From positions 124,001 through 188,000 of the forward strand of contig NZ_CP042325.1 of NCBI RefSeq assembly GCF_007904105.1: DNA of 64,000 bases, given 5' to 3'. This DNA comes from Corynebacterium sp. sy039 (GTDB taxonomy: Bacteria; Actinomycetota; Actinomycetes; Mycobacteriales; Mycobacteriaceae). The notes under the pieces are model-generated. The model had not been told where the DNA came from. It did no database searches and saw only the letters and a program-made list of their open reading frames with translations. A program made the translations under genes and the position numbers. Positions 52,536 through 62,651 of this stretch are shown here, piece after piece (position 1 is the first letter of the stretch; every line of letters begins with the position of its first letter).

Positions 52536-53078
52536 ATGATTGACCAAGATAAAAAACAAGAGCTTGCCGCACTGGTAAAAGAACTAGCAGTGGTGCACGG
52601 AAAAGTCACCTTATCCTCCGGAAAAGAAGCAGATTATTATGTGGATTTACGCCGGGTGACCTTGCATCATCGTGCCTCTCGCCTTATTGGTGAGTTGTTG
52701 CGCCAACTATGCGCTGATTGGGATTTTGTTGCCGTCGGTGGGCTTACGCTTGGGGCAGATCCAGTAGCCACCGCGATCATGCACTCTCAAGGGCGCGATA
52801 TCGACGCGTTCGTAGTGCGCAAAGAAGCAAAGAAACATGGTATGCAGCGCAGGATCGAAGGACCAGATGTGAGTGGGAAAAAAGTGCTGGTGGTAGAAGA
52901 TACCACCACTACTGGCAATTCGCCGCTGACCGCAGTGGAGGCTTTGCGTGAAGCGGGAGCTCAGGTTGTTGGCGTGGCAACAGTGGTAGATCGTGCCACA
53001 GGGGCAGACGAGGTTATCGCTGCTCAAGGTCTGGAATACCGCTTTTTGTTGAGTCTTTCTGATCTAGGTTTGGCATAA
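52536..53078 (+). CDS. pyrE: Orotate phosphoribosyltransferase
   Basis: A 180-residue PyrE that makes OMP from orotate and PRPP. ATG 52536 is preferred to 52524 because GGAG lies six bases before it. The PRPP loop VLVVEDTTTTGNSPL, the upstream GGLTLGADPVATAI and the Lys/Arg-rich FVVRKEAKKHG are all present. The next gene starts four bases after its stop. Confidence 0.95.
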   Translation: MIDQDKKQELAALVKELAVVHGKVTLSSGKEADYYVDLRRVTLHHRASRLIGELLRQLCADWDFVAVGGLTLGADPVATAIMHSQGRDIDAFVVRKEAKKHGMQRRIEGPDVSGKKVLVVEDTTTTGNSPLTAVEALREAGAQVVGVATVVDRATGADEVIAAQGLEYRFLLSLSDLGLA

Positions 53079-53082
53079 CACG

Positions 53083-53763
53083 ATGAGCCAGGAGAAAGAA
53101 TCGGATACCGCACCAGGACCGACTGAGTGGGGTCAAGGTCAGCATGGAGTTGCAGCGTGGGAAGTGCAATACCCAGGGCAGCCACTACCTACTGAAGAAA
53201 AATATGATCCTGAGCTATTGGCACAAGGCGATCGACGCAATGTGGTGGATCACTATCGCTATTGGCGCAGAGAGGCGATTATCAAAGACATAGATACGCG
53301 TCGCCATGCATTGCATATTGCCATTGAGAACTTTGAGAATGACGCCAATATAGGCACGGTGGTACGTACTGCCAATGCGTTCGCCGTAGACACTGTGCAT
53401 ATTGTGGGGCGGCGTCGATGGAATCGGCGTGGCGCTATGGTCACTGACCGGTACCAGAGGCTCCAGCATCACGAAGATACTCCCTCCGTTATCCACTGGG
53501 CGCATGAGCATGGGCTTTCTGTGGTTGCAATTGATAACACCCCTGGTAGTGTACCTATAGAGACGGCAACTCTACCTGAGCGTTGTTTGCTGCTCTTTGG
53601 ACAAGAAGGGCCGGGAATTAGTGCCGCTGCACAAGAACACTCCATGCTCACTTGTTCTATTGCTCAGTTTGGTTCAACCAGATCAATCAATGCGGGTGTG
53701 GCCGCAGGAATAGCAATGCACACATGGATTCGGCAACACGCTGACTTGACTCAAGCATGGTAG
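53083..53763 (+). CDS. TrmH/SpoU-family RNA methyltransferase
   Basis: A 226-residue SPOUT methyltransferase that 2'-O-methylates tRNA or rRNA using SAM. The three motifs are present: NFENDANIGTVVRTANAF, LLFGQEGPGIS, and STRSINAGVAAGIAMHTW. The N-terminal ~70 residues are a lineage-specific extension. It lies four bases after pyrE and 16 before a GH76 gene, so it is probably in the same operon. The target nucleoside is unknown. Confidence 0.87.
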   Translation: MSQEKESDTAPGPTEWGQGQHGVAAWEVQYPGQPLPTEEKYDPELLAQGDRRNVVDHYRYWRREAIIKDIDTRRHALHIAIENFENDANIGTVVRTANAFAVDTVHIVGRRRWNRRGAMVTDRYQRLQHHEDTPSVIHWAHEHGLSVVAIDNTPGSVPIETATLPERCLLLFGQEGPGISAAAQEHSMLTCSIAQFGSTRSINAGVAAGIAMHTWIRQHADLTQAW

Positions 53764-53779
53764 GAGAGAGTGAGAAAGA

Positions 53780-54904
53780 GTGAAGGAAATTTGGGCGCAT
53801 CGCGCTGACCTCGCAGAATCAGCTATCAATGAACGTCATGCGCGGCCGCTGTGGGGTATTCCGCACACTAACTTAGCAGTTGTCGCGTGGCCGTCCCATT
53901 TACGCGAAAAGCTCTTCTACCGCTGGCATTATTGGTGGCAAGCGCATTATCTTGACTGCCTCGTCGACGCAGCTACGCGACGTGGTACTCCTGTACGCAA
54001 AAAGCGCCTCCAAGAAACCATCAATGGTATTCGTTTGCGCCAATTCCGCTCCCTGACTGTCAATAGTTACTATGACGATAAAGCCTGGTTAGCCCTAGCG
54101 ATTGACCGTGCACACAATGGCAGTGCGCCGAAGAAATACCAGCGCCAACTAGAGAGCAATATCATTGAGGGCAAAGATCCTGACGTCGGAGTAATGCCGT
54201 GGCGAGTCGGTGAAACATTCTACAATGTGCCCACCAATGGGCCTGTGGCAATTATGCTTGCTCGACGTGGAAAAATAACCCAAGCGCGGGAGCTGGTCGA
54301 TTGGATCTTTGACAATCTCGTTGATGACAAAGGACTAATAATCGACGGCATGCGCATGAGTATGCACGGCCCAGAGTTAGCAAAACAAACGTACACCTAC
54401 TGTCAAGGCGTTGTGATTGGTGCATGCTTGGAAATTGCTCTTGCTTTGCGTGAAGACGGTTATTACGAAGAAGCAGCCACCTACTTTGCCCATGTGCGAT
54501 CTGTGATTGCCGCTGTGGCGAAAACAATGACATCACCCCAAGGAGTGCTCAATTCCGAAGCCGGGCACGGTGATGGCGGACTCTTTAAGGGAATTCTCGT
54601 ACGCTACCTGGCAGACGCAGCTATCCGACTTCCACACGATCACGAAGTCAATCAACAAGCGAGAAAAACCGCCAGAAAGATAGTATTGGCCTCGGCAAAA
54701 AGCGTTTGGAGTCACCGAGTTGAAGTAGATGGATTACCTGTTTTTGCCGCTGACTGGACCGACGACGCCAGCCTGCCCCACAACTATGGAATCGGCGGCT
54801 CGGCACTCAGTGACCTAGTACGCGTAGTACGCATTGAAGGTCGCGATCTTTCGGTGCAGCTATCGGGTTGGATGCTCTTGGAGGCAGCCGCACGCCTCTA
54901 CTGA
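53780..54904 (+). CDS. Glycoside hydrolase family 76-like protein
   Basis: A 374-residue protein from GTG 53780, with the GH76 (alpha-1,6-mannanase) acidic pair Asp99-Asp100 in SYYDDKAW and later blocks FYNVPTNGPVAIMLAR and YTYCQGVVIGACLE. It has no signal peptide, so it would act in the cytoplasm or be anchored by partners. A role in mannan or lipoglycan turnover is likely from the family. It lies between the methylase and fda, as in other corynebacteria. Confidence 0.83.
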   Translation: MKEIWAHRADLAESAINERHARPLWGIPHTNLAVVAWPSHLREKLFYRWHYWWQAHYLDCLVDAATRRGTPVRKKRLQETINGIRLRQFRSLTVNSYYDDKAWLALAIDRAHNGSAPKKYQRQLESNIIEGKDPDVGVMPWRVGETFYNVPTNGPVAIMLARRGKITQARELVDWIFDNLVDDKGLIIDGMRMSMHGPELAKQTYTYCQGVVIGACLEIALALREDGYYEEAATYFAHVRSVIAAVAKTMTSPQGVLNSEAGHGDGGLFKGILVRYLADAAIRLPHDHEVNQQARKTARKIVLASAKSVWSHRVEVDGLPVFAADWTDDASLPHNYGIGGSALSDLVRVVRIEGRDLSVQLSGWMLLEAAARLY

Positions 54905-54968
54905 AGAGTTTGGCATAATCGGGCATAATGGGAAGCAGTAGTTCAACATAACCCACTTGGAGGAAACT

Positions 54969-56003
54969 ATGCCTATTGCTACCCCTGAGGTCTACAATGA
55001 GATGCTTGATCGCGCAAAAAACAGCGGTTTTGCATTCCCAGCGATTAACTGTACTTCATCTGAAACCATCAACGCTGCACTCAAAGGTTTTGCCGAAGCG
55101 GAGTCCGACGGTATCATACAGTTCTCCACCGGTGGTGCTGAGTTTGGTTCAGGCCTTGCAGTGAAAAACAAAGTACGCGGTGCACTTGCTCTGGCTGCTT
55201 TTGCGCACGAGGCAGCAAAAGCCTATGACATCAACGTCGCACTGCACACTGATCACTGTCAAAAAGAGGTGCTTGACGACTACGTTCGCCCACTCATTGC
55301 AGTGTCTCAAGAGCGCGTCGATCGTGGCGAGCTGCCATTATTCCAGTCACATATGTGGGATGGTTCCGCTATCCCTATCGACGAAAACCTCGTGATTGCC
55401 CAGGAGCTACTAGAGAAAGCCCGCAAAGCACACATCATCTTGGAGGTTGAGATCGGCGTCGTCGGTGGCGAGGAAGATGGCGTAGAAGCCAAGGCAGGGG
55501 CAAACCTTTACACTTCTACTGAAGACTTTGAGAAGACTATCGACGCAATCGGCACGGGGGAGAAGGGGCGCTATCTACTTGCAGCAACTTTCGGCAATGT
55601 GCACGGCGTTTACAAGCCAGGAAATGTGAAGTTGCGTCCAGAAGTGCTGCTAGAGGGGCAAAAAGTAGCGCGCCAGAAACTCGGATTGGACGAGAGTGCG
55701 CTACCATTCGACTTCGTATTCCACGGCGGTTCAGGCTCTGAAAAAGAAAAAATCGAGGAAGCATTGCGTTATGGCGTCATCAAGATGAATGTCGACACAG
55801 ACACCCAATACGCATTTAGTCGCCCAATTGCTGCCCATATGTTCAGCAACTACGACGGCGTGCTCAAAGTAGATGGCGAAGTAGGCAACAAGAAAGTCTA
55901 CGACCCACGTTCATACATGAAGAAAGCAGAACAAAGCATGTCCGAGCGTGTTATCGAAGCATGCCAAGACCTGCACAGCGTAGGAAAGAGCACCGCCAAG
56001 TAA
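54969..56003 (+). CDS. fda: Class II fructose-bisphosphate aldolase
   Basis: A 344-residue zinc aldolase for glycolysis and gluconeogenesis. GGAGGA just upstream fixes ATG 54969. Zinc ligands sit in ALHTDHCQ, VEIGVVGGEEDGVE, FGNVHGVYKPG and FVFHGGSGS. It shares one base with the next start (TAATG), so it is coupled to the FUSC gene. Confidence 0.96.
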   Translation: MPIATPEVYNEMLDRAKNSGFAFPAINCTSSETINAALKGFAEAESDGIIQFSTGGAEFGSGLAVKNKVRGALALAAFAHEAAKAYDINVALHTDHCQKEVLDDYVRPLIAVSQERVDRGELPLFQSHMWDGSAIPIDENLVIAQELLEKARKAHIILEVEIGVVGGEEDGVEAKAGANLYTSTEDFEKTIDAIGTGEKGRYLLAATFGNVHGVYKPGNVKLRPEVLLEGQKVARQKLGLDESALPFDFVFHGGSGSEKEKIEEALRYGVIKMNVDTDTQYAFSRPIAAHMFSNYDGVLKVDGEVGNKKVYDPRSYMKKAEQSMSERVIEACQDLHSVGKSTAK

Positions 56004-57172
56004 TGCGCAGTAAAGGACAGATATCTCGTACCTACTCGTATCTGCGGGGTTGGGACAAAACGCTCCAATCCCGAGTACGCAGGGTGCGTTACAATCTCGT
56101 CTCTATCCTGCAAAGCGCCCTGGCAGCTGGCATTGCCTTTTGGGTAGCCACTGACATCTTAGGGCACGCTCGACCTTTCTTTGCTCCCATGGCGGCAATT
56201 ATTATCCTTGGGCTTAGCTCAGGTGCGCGCATTAAACGTGCAATTGAACTCAGCATTGGTTGCTCCATGGGAGTTGCTCTCGGTGATATCATCATCATGA
56301 CGATCGGCACCGGACACTGGCAACTCGGACTTACTGTTTTTCTCGCCTTACTGGTAGCAAACTTCCTTTCTAATGCTCAGCTACTGATGAATCAGGTAGC
56401 CATCGGCACCATCCTGATCGCAACAATCATGCCCCCAGGCTCGGAGGATAGCGTCAATCGTGTCATCGATGCCCTTGTTGGATGTGGCGTAGGAATCGTC
56501 GTCATGGCACTCATACCCCATTCGCCTCTAGCAGGAGGGCGTCGTGAAGTAGCAAAAGTGCTACAGATTTCCTCCACAGTGCTTGCCGACGTTGCCCAAG
56601 GGCTAAAAACCAACGACGGTGACCTCATCGGCGAAGCCATCCGCCAAGTACGCGGCTCCCAAGGAAATATCAACGCCATGCTCGACGCCGCAAAATCAGG
56701 AGAAGAAGACACCAAAGTCTCCCCACTACTCTGGGCATCACGACGACGCGTAAAATCACTCATCCGAATCCTCGTGCCCGTAGACAACTCCATCAGAAAC
56801 ACCCGTGTACTCGCCAGACGCGCCCAGGTACTCGTCCAAGACGGCGACACCGTTACTGAAGAACAAATCGACATAATCGAAGAACTCTCCGAAATAGTAA
56901 CCCGCCTCCACGACCTCTTCCTACGCCCAGGCGAAGTGCTCGAAGCTGTAGAAATCCCAGAACTCACCCGCAACCTCCGATATCTTGGCGCACGCTGTAG
57001 CCTCGACGTAGCAGCGCATAAAGTTCTCTCAGCACAAGTCATCCTCGCCCAATCACGCTCAATCATTGTAGACCTACTGCAAATATGCGGAATGTCCCGC
57101 GAATCAGCAGTAGCAGTATTATCACCTACCACCCAACAACCTGCCTACCCACCTGAACTCTGGCACAACTAA
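56003..57172 (+). CDS. FUSC-family membrane protein
   Basis: About 389 residues from ATG 56003. The N-terminal half has six helices in pairs (e.g. ILQSALAAGIAFWVATDILG, PMAAIIILGLSSGARIKRAIE), typical of FUSC/aromatic-acid exporter proteins. The C-terminal half is soluble and helical. It may export aromatic or other organic acids. Coupling to fda (TAATG) is a conserved oddity of the locus, not evidence of glycolytic function. Confidence 0.78.
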   Translation: MRSKGQISRTYSYLRGWDKTLQSRVRRVRYNLVSILQSALAAGIAFWVATDILGHARPFFAPMAAIIILGLSSGARIKRAIELSIGCSMGVALGDIIIMTIGTGHWQLGLTVFLALLVANFLSNAQLLMNQVAIGTILIATIMPPGSEDSVNRVIDALVGCGVGIVVMALIPHSPLAGGRREVAKVLQISSTVLADVAQGLKTNDGDLIGEAIRQVRGSQGNINAMLDAAKSGEEDTKVSPLLWASRRRVKSLIRILVPVDNSIRNTRVLARRAQVLVQDGDTVTEEQIDIIEELSEIVTRLHDLFLRPGEVLEAVEIPELTRNLRYLGARCSLDVAAHKVLSAQVILAQSRSIIVDLLQICGMSRESAVAVLSPTTQQPAYPPELWHN

Positions 57173-57257
57173 ACTGTGGAAAACTCCAGCCGCGCATGGA
57201 CTTATCCACAGACTCGCGAACATTCTCTTGAGTAGGTCACGCACCGCAGCTACTGTC

Positions 57258-58424
57258 ATGCGCATGGAACTGTTCAATGTATTCGACGCACTCAATAGCA
57301 ACGGCATTACTTTCGTGCGCCAAGCACATGAGCACTTTTCTAAAGCCCCAGAAATCATCAACCGCTGGAAAATGGACTCAAGAAAATTGCGTGCCATCGT
57401 ACGGCTAGGTAGGCGGCTCTTCAAGCCCGCCAAAGACCTCCCTACTGAGGAGTTGGATTTTCTCAGGAAAGCAATAGATTCTGCCCAAGGGTTGAGCCTG
57501 GACGTACTACTGCTCATCGACAAGCACGTAGCAAAACTACAGGCTGACGTGGGCGTCGGTAAGCACGAATTGAGGCTGGAACTGACACAAGCGGCGCATA
57601 ACATTGCGACATATAACGCAATCGACGCGCACTGTCGACACCGAGTTTCCACGCTTAATGCCCGCAGCATATATCGCCCTTGCAACAGTGTCCATATTTC
57701 GCAACCGGATGCCGACAACCAAATCCACATCATTGCGCGCGCAGATGCAGACCGAATCCGCCCATTTCTCGATCTCCTAGAACGCGAAACCGAACAAGCC
57801 TTTCGCGCCCAAGAAACACATACGCGCGCGCAAATACGAGGAGAAGTGTTTCTCAACCTCCTTACTCAAGGAAAAACAAATGGCGACAGTGCACTCCAAC
57901 CACATATCGTCGTAACGCTCAACCAGATCGGATTAGACGGGCAACTTAACGACGGCACCTATGCAGTAACTGACGGAACCATACACCGCGCAGTGAACGA
58001 AACACTCGCCCCACACGGATTCATCAGCGTGCTCGACGACGAAAAACAACCACTATACATGGGGCGAATTATCCGCAGTGCCCACATCGACCAGCGATTA
58101 GCGCTCGCGGCACAACAAATACTTTGCGCAGGCCCTGGATGTCACCGCCAAGCGCGAATGCTGGAAGCACATCACATACACGAATGGCACAAAGGAGGAA
58201 ACACAGACATCAACAACCTTGTGATGGTCTGCAGAGAACACCACAAACTTATCACTCAAGGGAGAGCTGAAATTTATTACAAACAAGGAAAGGCAATCTG
58301 GCGCGACAAAATTCGCAACATAGAATACACAAACGAACACCCGGTACTGCAATACAGCGGCAGTAACCTACTCAACACTACGGGCGAACAATCTGGGCAT
58401 CACGAAGATGCCGATAAAACGTAA
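57258..58424 (+). CDS. DUF222/HNH endonuclease domain protein
   Basis: A protein of 388 residues from ATG 57258 (57264 also possible; the frame is open to 57228). It has the long helical DUF222-like N-terminal region and a C-terminal HNH nuclease motif: AGPGCHRQARMLEAHHIHEW, then GGNTDINNLVMVCREHHKL. This 13E12-type family is often multicopy in actinobacteria and mobile-like. The zinc cysteine set is incomplete here (CxGC ... C). Its 3' end overlaps the convergent gene by 47 bases. Confidence 0.82.
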   Translation: MRMELFNVFDALNSNGITFVRQAHEHFSKAPEIINRWKMDSRKLRAIVRLGRRLFKPAKDLPTEELDFLRKAIDSAQGLSLDVLLLIDKHVAKLQADVGVGKHELRLELTQAAHNIATYNAIDAHCRHRVSTLNARSIYRPCNSVHISQPDADNQIHIIARADADRIRPFLDLLERETEQAFRAQETHTRAQIRGEVFLNLLTQGKTNGDSALQPHIVVTLNQIGLDGQLNDGTYAVTDGTIHRAVNETLAPHGFISVLDDEKQPLYMGRIIRSAHIDQRLALAAQQILCAGPGCHRQARMLEAHHIHEWHKGGNTDINNLVMVCREHHKLITQGRAEIYYKQGKAIWRDKIRNIEYTNEHPVLQYSGSNLLNTTGEQSGHHEDADKT

Positions 58425-59220
58425 CCCGATCCACCGGACGAGTCCGCGCAACGCCATCGATCGACACACGAATCGCCACGCCCCCTGCCTGGAGGGCGCG
58501 TCCGGTATGCACTGACTCCTCCTCTACTGAAGACTTTGGTAAAACACGACCCCATAATGAACGACGGGAAACGCTAGATGTGTTCATCACTCCAGCTATC
58601 AAACCTGGTGCATCGATCATGGGGACAAGTTTTGCGCCGAATTTGCCATACTGTGGAGTTCGTTTTCGTGCTTGATGATTAAGTAGCGTGGCGTCGTCGA
58701 GAATAATCTCTCCAGTAAACTCACGATTTTCCCACTGCTCAATGATTGCGTGGCCAGCTACTACATGGGCAGAGTCATCCCTGATAACTGGTACTGGTTT
58801 AATCTCTCCTGAGACTGCGAGGTTAAGTAACGACTCAAGAGAATCAACAGGCAGACCCCAGTTTTTTGCTGCAACAGACTTTTCAGTAGGGAGATATGCC
58901 ACAGATGCCCACATAGTGTCTGAACGCATTAATCGAGTTAGTACTGTAGACAGTGAGGCATCCGTGCCAGAAACAATGATGCGTAACTCTTCAGTAGGGC
59001 ACTGTGGTGCGCGTACAGGTGCACCCATGTGAGCAACATTTGGCTGCTGCATAATCTCTTCCAGTGTTGGGGTGGGATCAGTCGGTAGCATTTCTTTGCA
59101 GATAGCTTCGAGAAATTTGAGTTGTTTTTGAGTCGGAATCTGGGGTAACTCAAAGCTCTCAAACTCTTGAGTAGGGGCGGCGCCTTTCGGCGCCCCGCAG
59201 TGCAGTAGTACCAGGCGCAT
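58378..59220 (-). CDS. Conserved protein, distantly lipid-kinase-like
   Basis: A 280-residue protein from ATG 59220 ([11 protein letters not shown]...); the upstream frame overlaps purA control DNA. The order of [17 protein letters not shown], then [18 protein letters not shown], recalls the diacylglycerol kinase fold (GGDGT...NEVL, then PLGTGNDFAR..LGIP), but the key glycines are gone. The C-terminus, [24 protein letters not shown], fits such a domain too. It diverges from purA. Function unknown. Confidence 0.6.
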   Translation of the reverse strand: MRLVLLHCGAPKGAAPTQEFESFELPQIPTQKQLKFLEAICKEMLPTDPTPTLEEIMQQPNVAHMGAPVRAPQCPTEELRIIVSGTDASLSTVLTRLMRSDTMWASVAYLPTEKSVAAKNWGLPVDSLESLLNLAVSGEIKPVPVIRDDSAHVVAGHAIIEQWENREFTGEIILDDATLLNHQARKRTPQYGKFGAKLVPMIDAPGLIAGVMNTSSVSRRSLWGRVLPKSSVEEESVHTGRALQAGGVAIRVSIDGVARTRPVDRVTFYRHLRDAQIVRP

Positions 59221-59290
59221 GGACTTTAGCTTAGTGCACTGTAGAATGATTAATCGTCTTTTAAGTTTGGATGGGATAGGACGTGTTTCG

Positions 59291-60577
59291 ATGGCTGCAA
59301 TTGTGATTGTTGGCGCGCAGTGGGGCGATGAAGGCAAGGGCAAGGCTACTGATATTTTGGGTGGGCTTGTGGATTATGTGGTCAAGCCGAATGGCGGTAA
59401 TAATGCTGGTCATACTGTTGTGGTTGGTGGCGAGAAGTATGAGTTGAAGTTGTTGCCTGCGGGTGTGTTGTCGGAGAATGCGGTTCCGGTGTTGGGTAAT
59501 GGTGTGGTAATCAATCTTGAGGCGTTGTTTGCTGAGATTGACGGTTTGCAGGCGAGGGGGGCGGATGCGTCGCGGTTGCGTATTTCGGCGAATGCGCATT
59601 TGGTCGCGCCGTATCATCAGGTTTTGGATCGGGTTCAGGAGCGTTTCTTGGGTAAGCGCGCAATTGGTACTACTGGTCGTGGCATTGGTCCGGCTTATGC
59701 GGATAAGGTGTCGCGTGTGGGGTTGCGGGTGCAGGATATTTTTGATGAGTCGATTTTGCGTCAGAAGATTTCTTCGGCTTTGGATGTGAAGAATCAGATT
59801 TTGGTGAAGATGTATAATCGTCAGGCGATTGATGTCGAAGAGACTGTGCAGTATTTTCTGTCTTATGCTGATCGTTTGCGCCCGATGGTGATTGATGCTG
59901 AGTATGTGCTCAATCGTGCTCTCGACGAGGGTAAGCACGTTCTCATGGAGGGTGGTCAGGCAACGATGCTTGATGTTGATCATGGCACGTATCCTTTTGT
60001 GACGAGTTCTAATCCCACTACTGGTGGTGCGTGTGTGGGTGCGGGTGTTGGTCCGACGCGTATTACGAGTTCTTTGGGGATCATCAAGGCTTATACCACT
60101 CGCGTTGGTGCTGGTCCGTTTCCTACGGAGCTTTTCGACAAGTGGGGTGAGTATTTGCAGACTACTGGTGGTGAGGTCGGTGTGAATACTGGGCGTAAGC
60201 GTCGTTGTGGCTGGTATGATTCTGTGATTGCTCGGTATGCTTCGCGAGTGAATGGGTTTACTGATTTGTTCCTCACGAAACTCGACGTACTCACTGGTAT
60301 TGGGGAGATTCCAATTTGTGTTGCGTATGACGTCGACGGGCAGCGTTACGACGAGATGCCATTGACTCAATCCGAGTTCCATCACGCCACTCCTATTTTT
60401 GAGACTATGCCGGCGTGGGATGAGGACATTTCCGACTGTAAGGAATTTGCTGATTTGCCGGAGAAAGCGCAGCAGTATGTGCGTAGGCTTGAGGAGCTCT
60501 CCGGGTGTCGAATCTCTTACATTGGTGTTGGGCCTGGTCGCGATCAAACGATTGTTCTGAACGATATTCTTCAGTAA
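59291..60577 (+). CDS. purA: Adenylosuccinate synthetase
   Basis: A 428-residue GTP-dependent enzyme that joins IMP and aspartate in AMP synthesis. ATG 59291 puts [19 protein letters not shown] at the N-terminus as in all Pur[23 protein letters not shown] and [12 protein letters not shown] are conserved. Only 70 bases separate it from the divergent gene. -10-like TAGAAT lies at 59241-59246. Confidence 0.97.
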   Translation: MAAIVIVGAQWGDEGKGKATDILGGLVDYVVKPNGGNNAGHTVVVGGEKYELKLLPAGVLSENAVPVLGNGVVINLEALFAEIDGLQARGADASRLRISANAHLVAPYHQVLDRVQERFLGKRAIGTTGRGIGPAYADKVSRVGLRVQDIFDESILRQKISSALDVKNQILVKMYNRQAIDVEETVQYFLSYADRLRPMVIDAEYVLNRALDEGKHVLMEGGQATMLDVDHGTYPFVTSSNPTTGGACVGAGVGPTRITSSLGIIKAYTTRVGAGPFPTELFDKWGEYLQTTGGEVGVNTGRKRRCGWYDSVIARYASRVNGFTDLFLTKLDVLTGIGEIPICVAYDVDGQRYDEMPLTQSEFHHATPIFETMPAWDEDISDCKEFADLPEKAQQYVRRLEELSGCRISYIGVGPGRDQTIVLNDILQ

Positions 60578-60618
60578 TGTACTGTGGAGGATGATTATTC
60601 CCTACTGAAAGGTTTGTC

Positions 60619-61633
60619 ATGAAGATTCGTCGTAAAGCATCGCTGCTATTAGCTTCAGCTGCGGTTTTTTCTCCAGTAGTAGCTAATGCTGCAGAAATCG
60701 CTCCGGGTGCGCCGATGCGTATTCGCCCAGTTATCGAAGAGGATTCTCCACTCAAGAATATGCCACCGCAGCTTTCCGCTGCCTCTTGCTCCCAGGGCGT
60801 GCCAGGTACTGTGACCATGCCTGATGGAACCAAGCGTGACGTGCTCATCACTGCAGGTCACTGTGTGTGGGGCGTTGATGGTGAGATGTCGAATGCAGCC
60901 TGAGGTTTATGTGCCAACTCATGAGGGCGATAAGCTCATCGGCACCCGCGAGCATGGCGCGCCAGTCCTGAACACTGACAATGAGAATGTAGAAGCCGTC
61001 CTCAACGGAGACGACTGGGGCACAATCGTGCTTATCGACGGAGTGAATGCCACTCGCATTGCTGACTCAAAGGATCAGTTCGGTAACTCTCAAGGGCAGC
61101 CAGTAGAGCTTACCAGTGTCCGTGATTATCCTGACCTCAAGCCAGGCGAAGTATCATTCGATGAATTTGGTAAGCCAATTTGTAAAGATGGACAAACCAC
61201 TGGTCGTACTTGTGGCACTCAGGTTCTGCGCACCAGCAATGGACTGTGGTACTTGGGCGAGGTGCGCCCAGGTGACTCTGGTGGTGTGACTTTCGATCCA
61301 AACACAGGCGAAGCGCTTGGTGTTACATCCATGACAGTATTGGGACTCGTAGGTCGTTCCCAGCCAGCTGACGTGGCAATCGAAAAGGCTTATGGAATTC
61401 CAGATGGTCAGGTCAATGAGCGTTTCCAGCTCCCTAACTCTACTGAAGCGCACACACCAATGCGTAATTTCCAAGACGACACTGCTGCGGCTAACGAGTG
61501 GCTAATGAACAACGATCCACAGGTTAAGCAGCTTCAGGAGCAAATCTCCTCAGTTACTGAAGAGATTGAGAAGTTGATTCCACTCAACGCGCAAAACAGC
61601 ATCGACGAAGTAACCAAGATTTTCGCTCAGTAG
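60619..61633 (+). pseudogene. Frameshifted secreted trypsin-like serine protease
   Basis: Frame 1 (60619-60903) encodes a signal peptide (ASLLLASAAVFSPVVANAA) and the catalytic His in LITAGHC, then stops at 60901-60903. Frame 2 continues from about 60890 with PEVYVPTHEGDK, a likely Asp in DDWGTIVL, the nucleophile in RPGDSGGV, and a coiled-coil C-terminus. A single extra G near 60896 (AATGCAGCCTGAGG) explains the shift. Without it the product would be about 337 residues. ATG 60619 has GAAAGG upstream. Confidence 0.85.
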
Positions 61634-61637
61634 TTCT

Positions 61638-62651
61638 ATGGAAAATTCTGTGGATGCAGCTGCAGCTCGCGTGCTGATCCTTGGCGTTGGTGAGTTCACT
61701 GGAGAGCTTACCAACGCCTTTAGCGCGCTAGGAGCGCATGTTCATGTGGAAGAAGACCCGCAAGATGTGCGAGCTCTTTGTGATGAATTCGATCCGGATT
61801 ATATTCTGCCGCTGTCTGCTATTGCGGGGCTGGAGCAGTTGCAGGGTCTGGTTCCTTCAGTAGGGGCACTCGAGTTTTCTTTCAGTAGGGAGCAGATGCT
61901 GCGTTTGGCGCGCAAGAAGCTGGGGTTGCCGATCCCGATGTGCGAGGTTGCGTCGTCGTTCGCTGAGTTTGAGGTGGCGATTGGCCAGGTCGGCTACCCT
62001 TGTGTGGTTAAACCTTCGACGCACACCACTGGTCGTGGCTATGTGGTGGTGTCGAGTGAGTCTGAGGTGGCTGCGGCATGGCAGGGGCAGCGTGTTGTGG
62101 TGGAAAGTGTGTGTGGGCAGCAGGTTGTGCTTTTGGTAGCTCGGTCGATTGATCCTGCGACTGGAAAGTTAGCGACGTGGTTTTGCGAGCCAATTGGCGT
62201 GGAGGACACTCGGGCGTGGCAACCTATTGCCTTGTCTGCTCAGGCGCTGGAAAATGCGCGCTCGGTGGCTGCTCGGGTCAGTAATGCCTTGGGGGGTCGA
62301 GGTGTTATTGGTGTTGAGCTTTATGTTTCTGGCGACGATGTCTATTTCTCTGGTGCGGCTACCCAGCCTCATGATCGGGCAGTGGTGACGTTGGCGTCGC
62401 AACGCTTCAGTCAGTTTGAGTTGCATGCGCGCGCTATTTTGGGGTTGCCGTTGGACACCACGTTGATTTCTCCGGGTGCTAGTGTGAGTGTGGCGCGGCG
62501 TGGTCAGGTGAGTTATCACGCCGCGGTAGGTGCGCTGAGTGTGCCTGAGTCGGATATTCGCGTATTTCCTTCAGTAACTGTGGCGTTGTCTACTGCGGAA
62601 ACCACAGCCCAGGCTAGTGCCCAGGCGCGGCTTAGTGCTCAGTCGCTTTAG
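61638..62651 (+). CDS. PurT-like ATP-grasp protein
   Basis: A 337-residue protein with the layout of formate-dependent GAR transformylase PurT: a Rossmann-like N-terminus (VLILGVGEFTGELTNAF), ATP-grasp elements YPCVVKPSTHTTGRGY and RGVIGVELYVSGDDVYF, and a C-terminal domain. The end NxRxH-type metal motif is changed (YFSGAATQPHDRA instead of EVSPRPHDTG), and several substrate residues appear lost, so activity is doubtful. The last 20 bases overlap fprA on the other strand. Confidence 0.72.
   Translation: MENSVDAAAARVLILGVGEFTGELTNAFSALGAHVHVEEDPQDVRALCDEFDPDYILPLSAIAGLEQLQGLVPSVGALEFSFSREQMLRLARKKLGLPIPMCEVASSFAEFEVAIGQVGYPCVVKPSTHTTGRGYVVVSSESEVAAAWQGQRVVVESVCGQQVVLLVARSIDPATGKLATWFCEPIGVEDTRAWQPIALSAQALENARSVAARVSNALGGRGVIGVELYVSGDDVYFSGAATQPHDRAVVTLASQRFSQFELHARAILGLPLDTTLISPGASVSVARRGQVSYHAAVGALSVPESDIRVFPSVTVALSTAETTAQASAQARLSAQSL

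Noticed and set aside
19390..57215. Single DnaA-box-like TTATCCACA sites (near 19392, 41328, 57202)
   Set aside because: They are isolated, tens of kilobases apart, with no dnaA/dnaN or AT-rich unwinding region; not an origin.
59261..60547. A 428-codon minus-strand frame opposite purA
   Set aside because: It mirrors purA codon structure, is Arg/Thr/His-rich, and purA is certain on the other strand.
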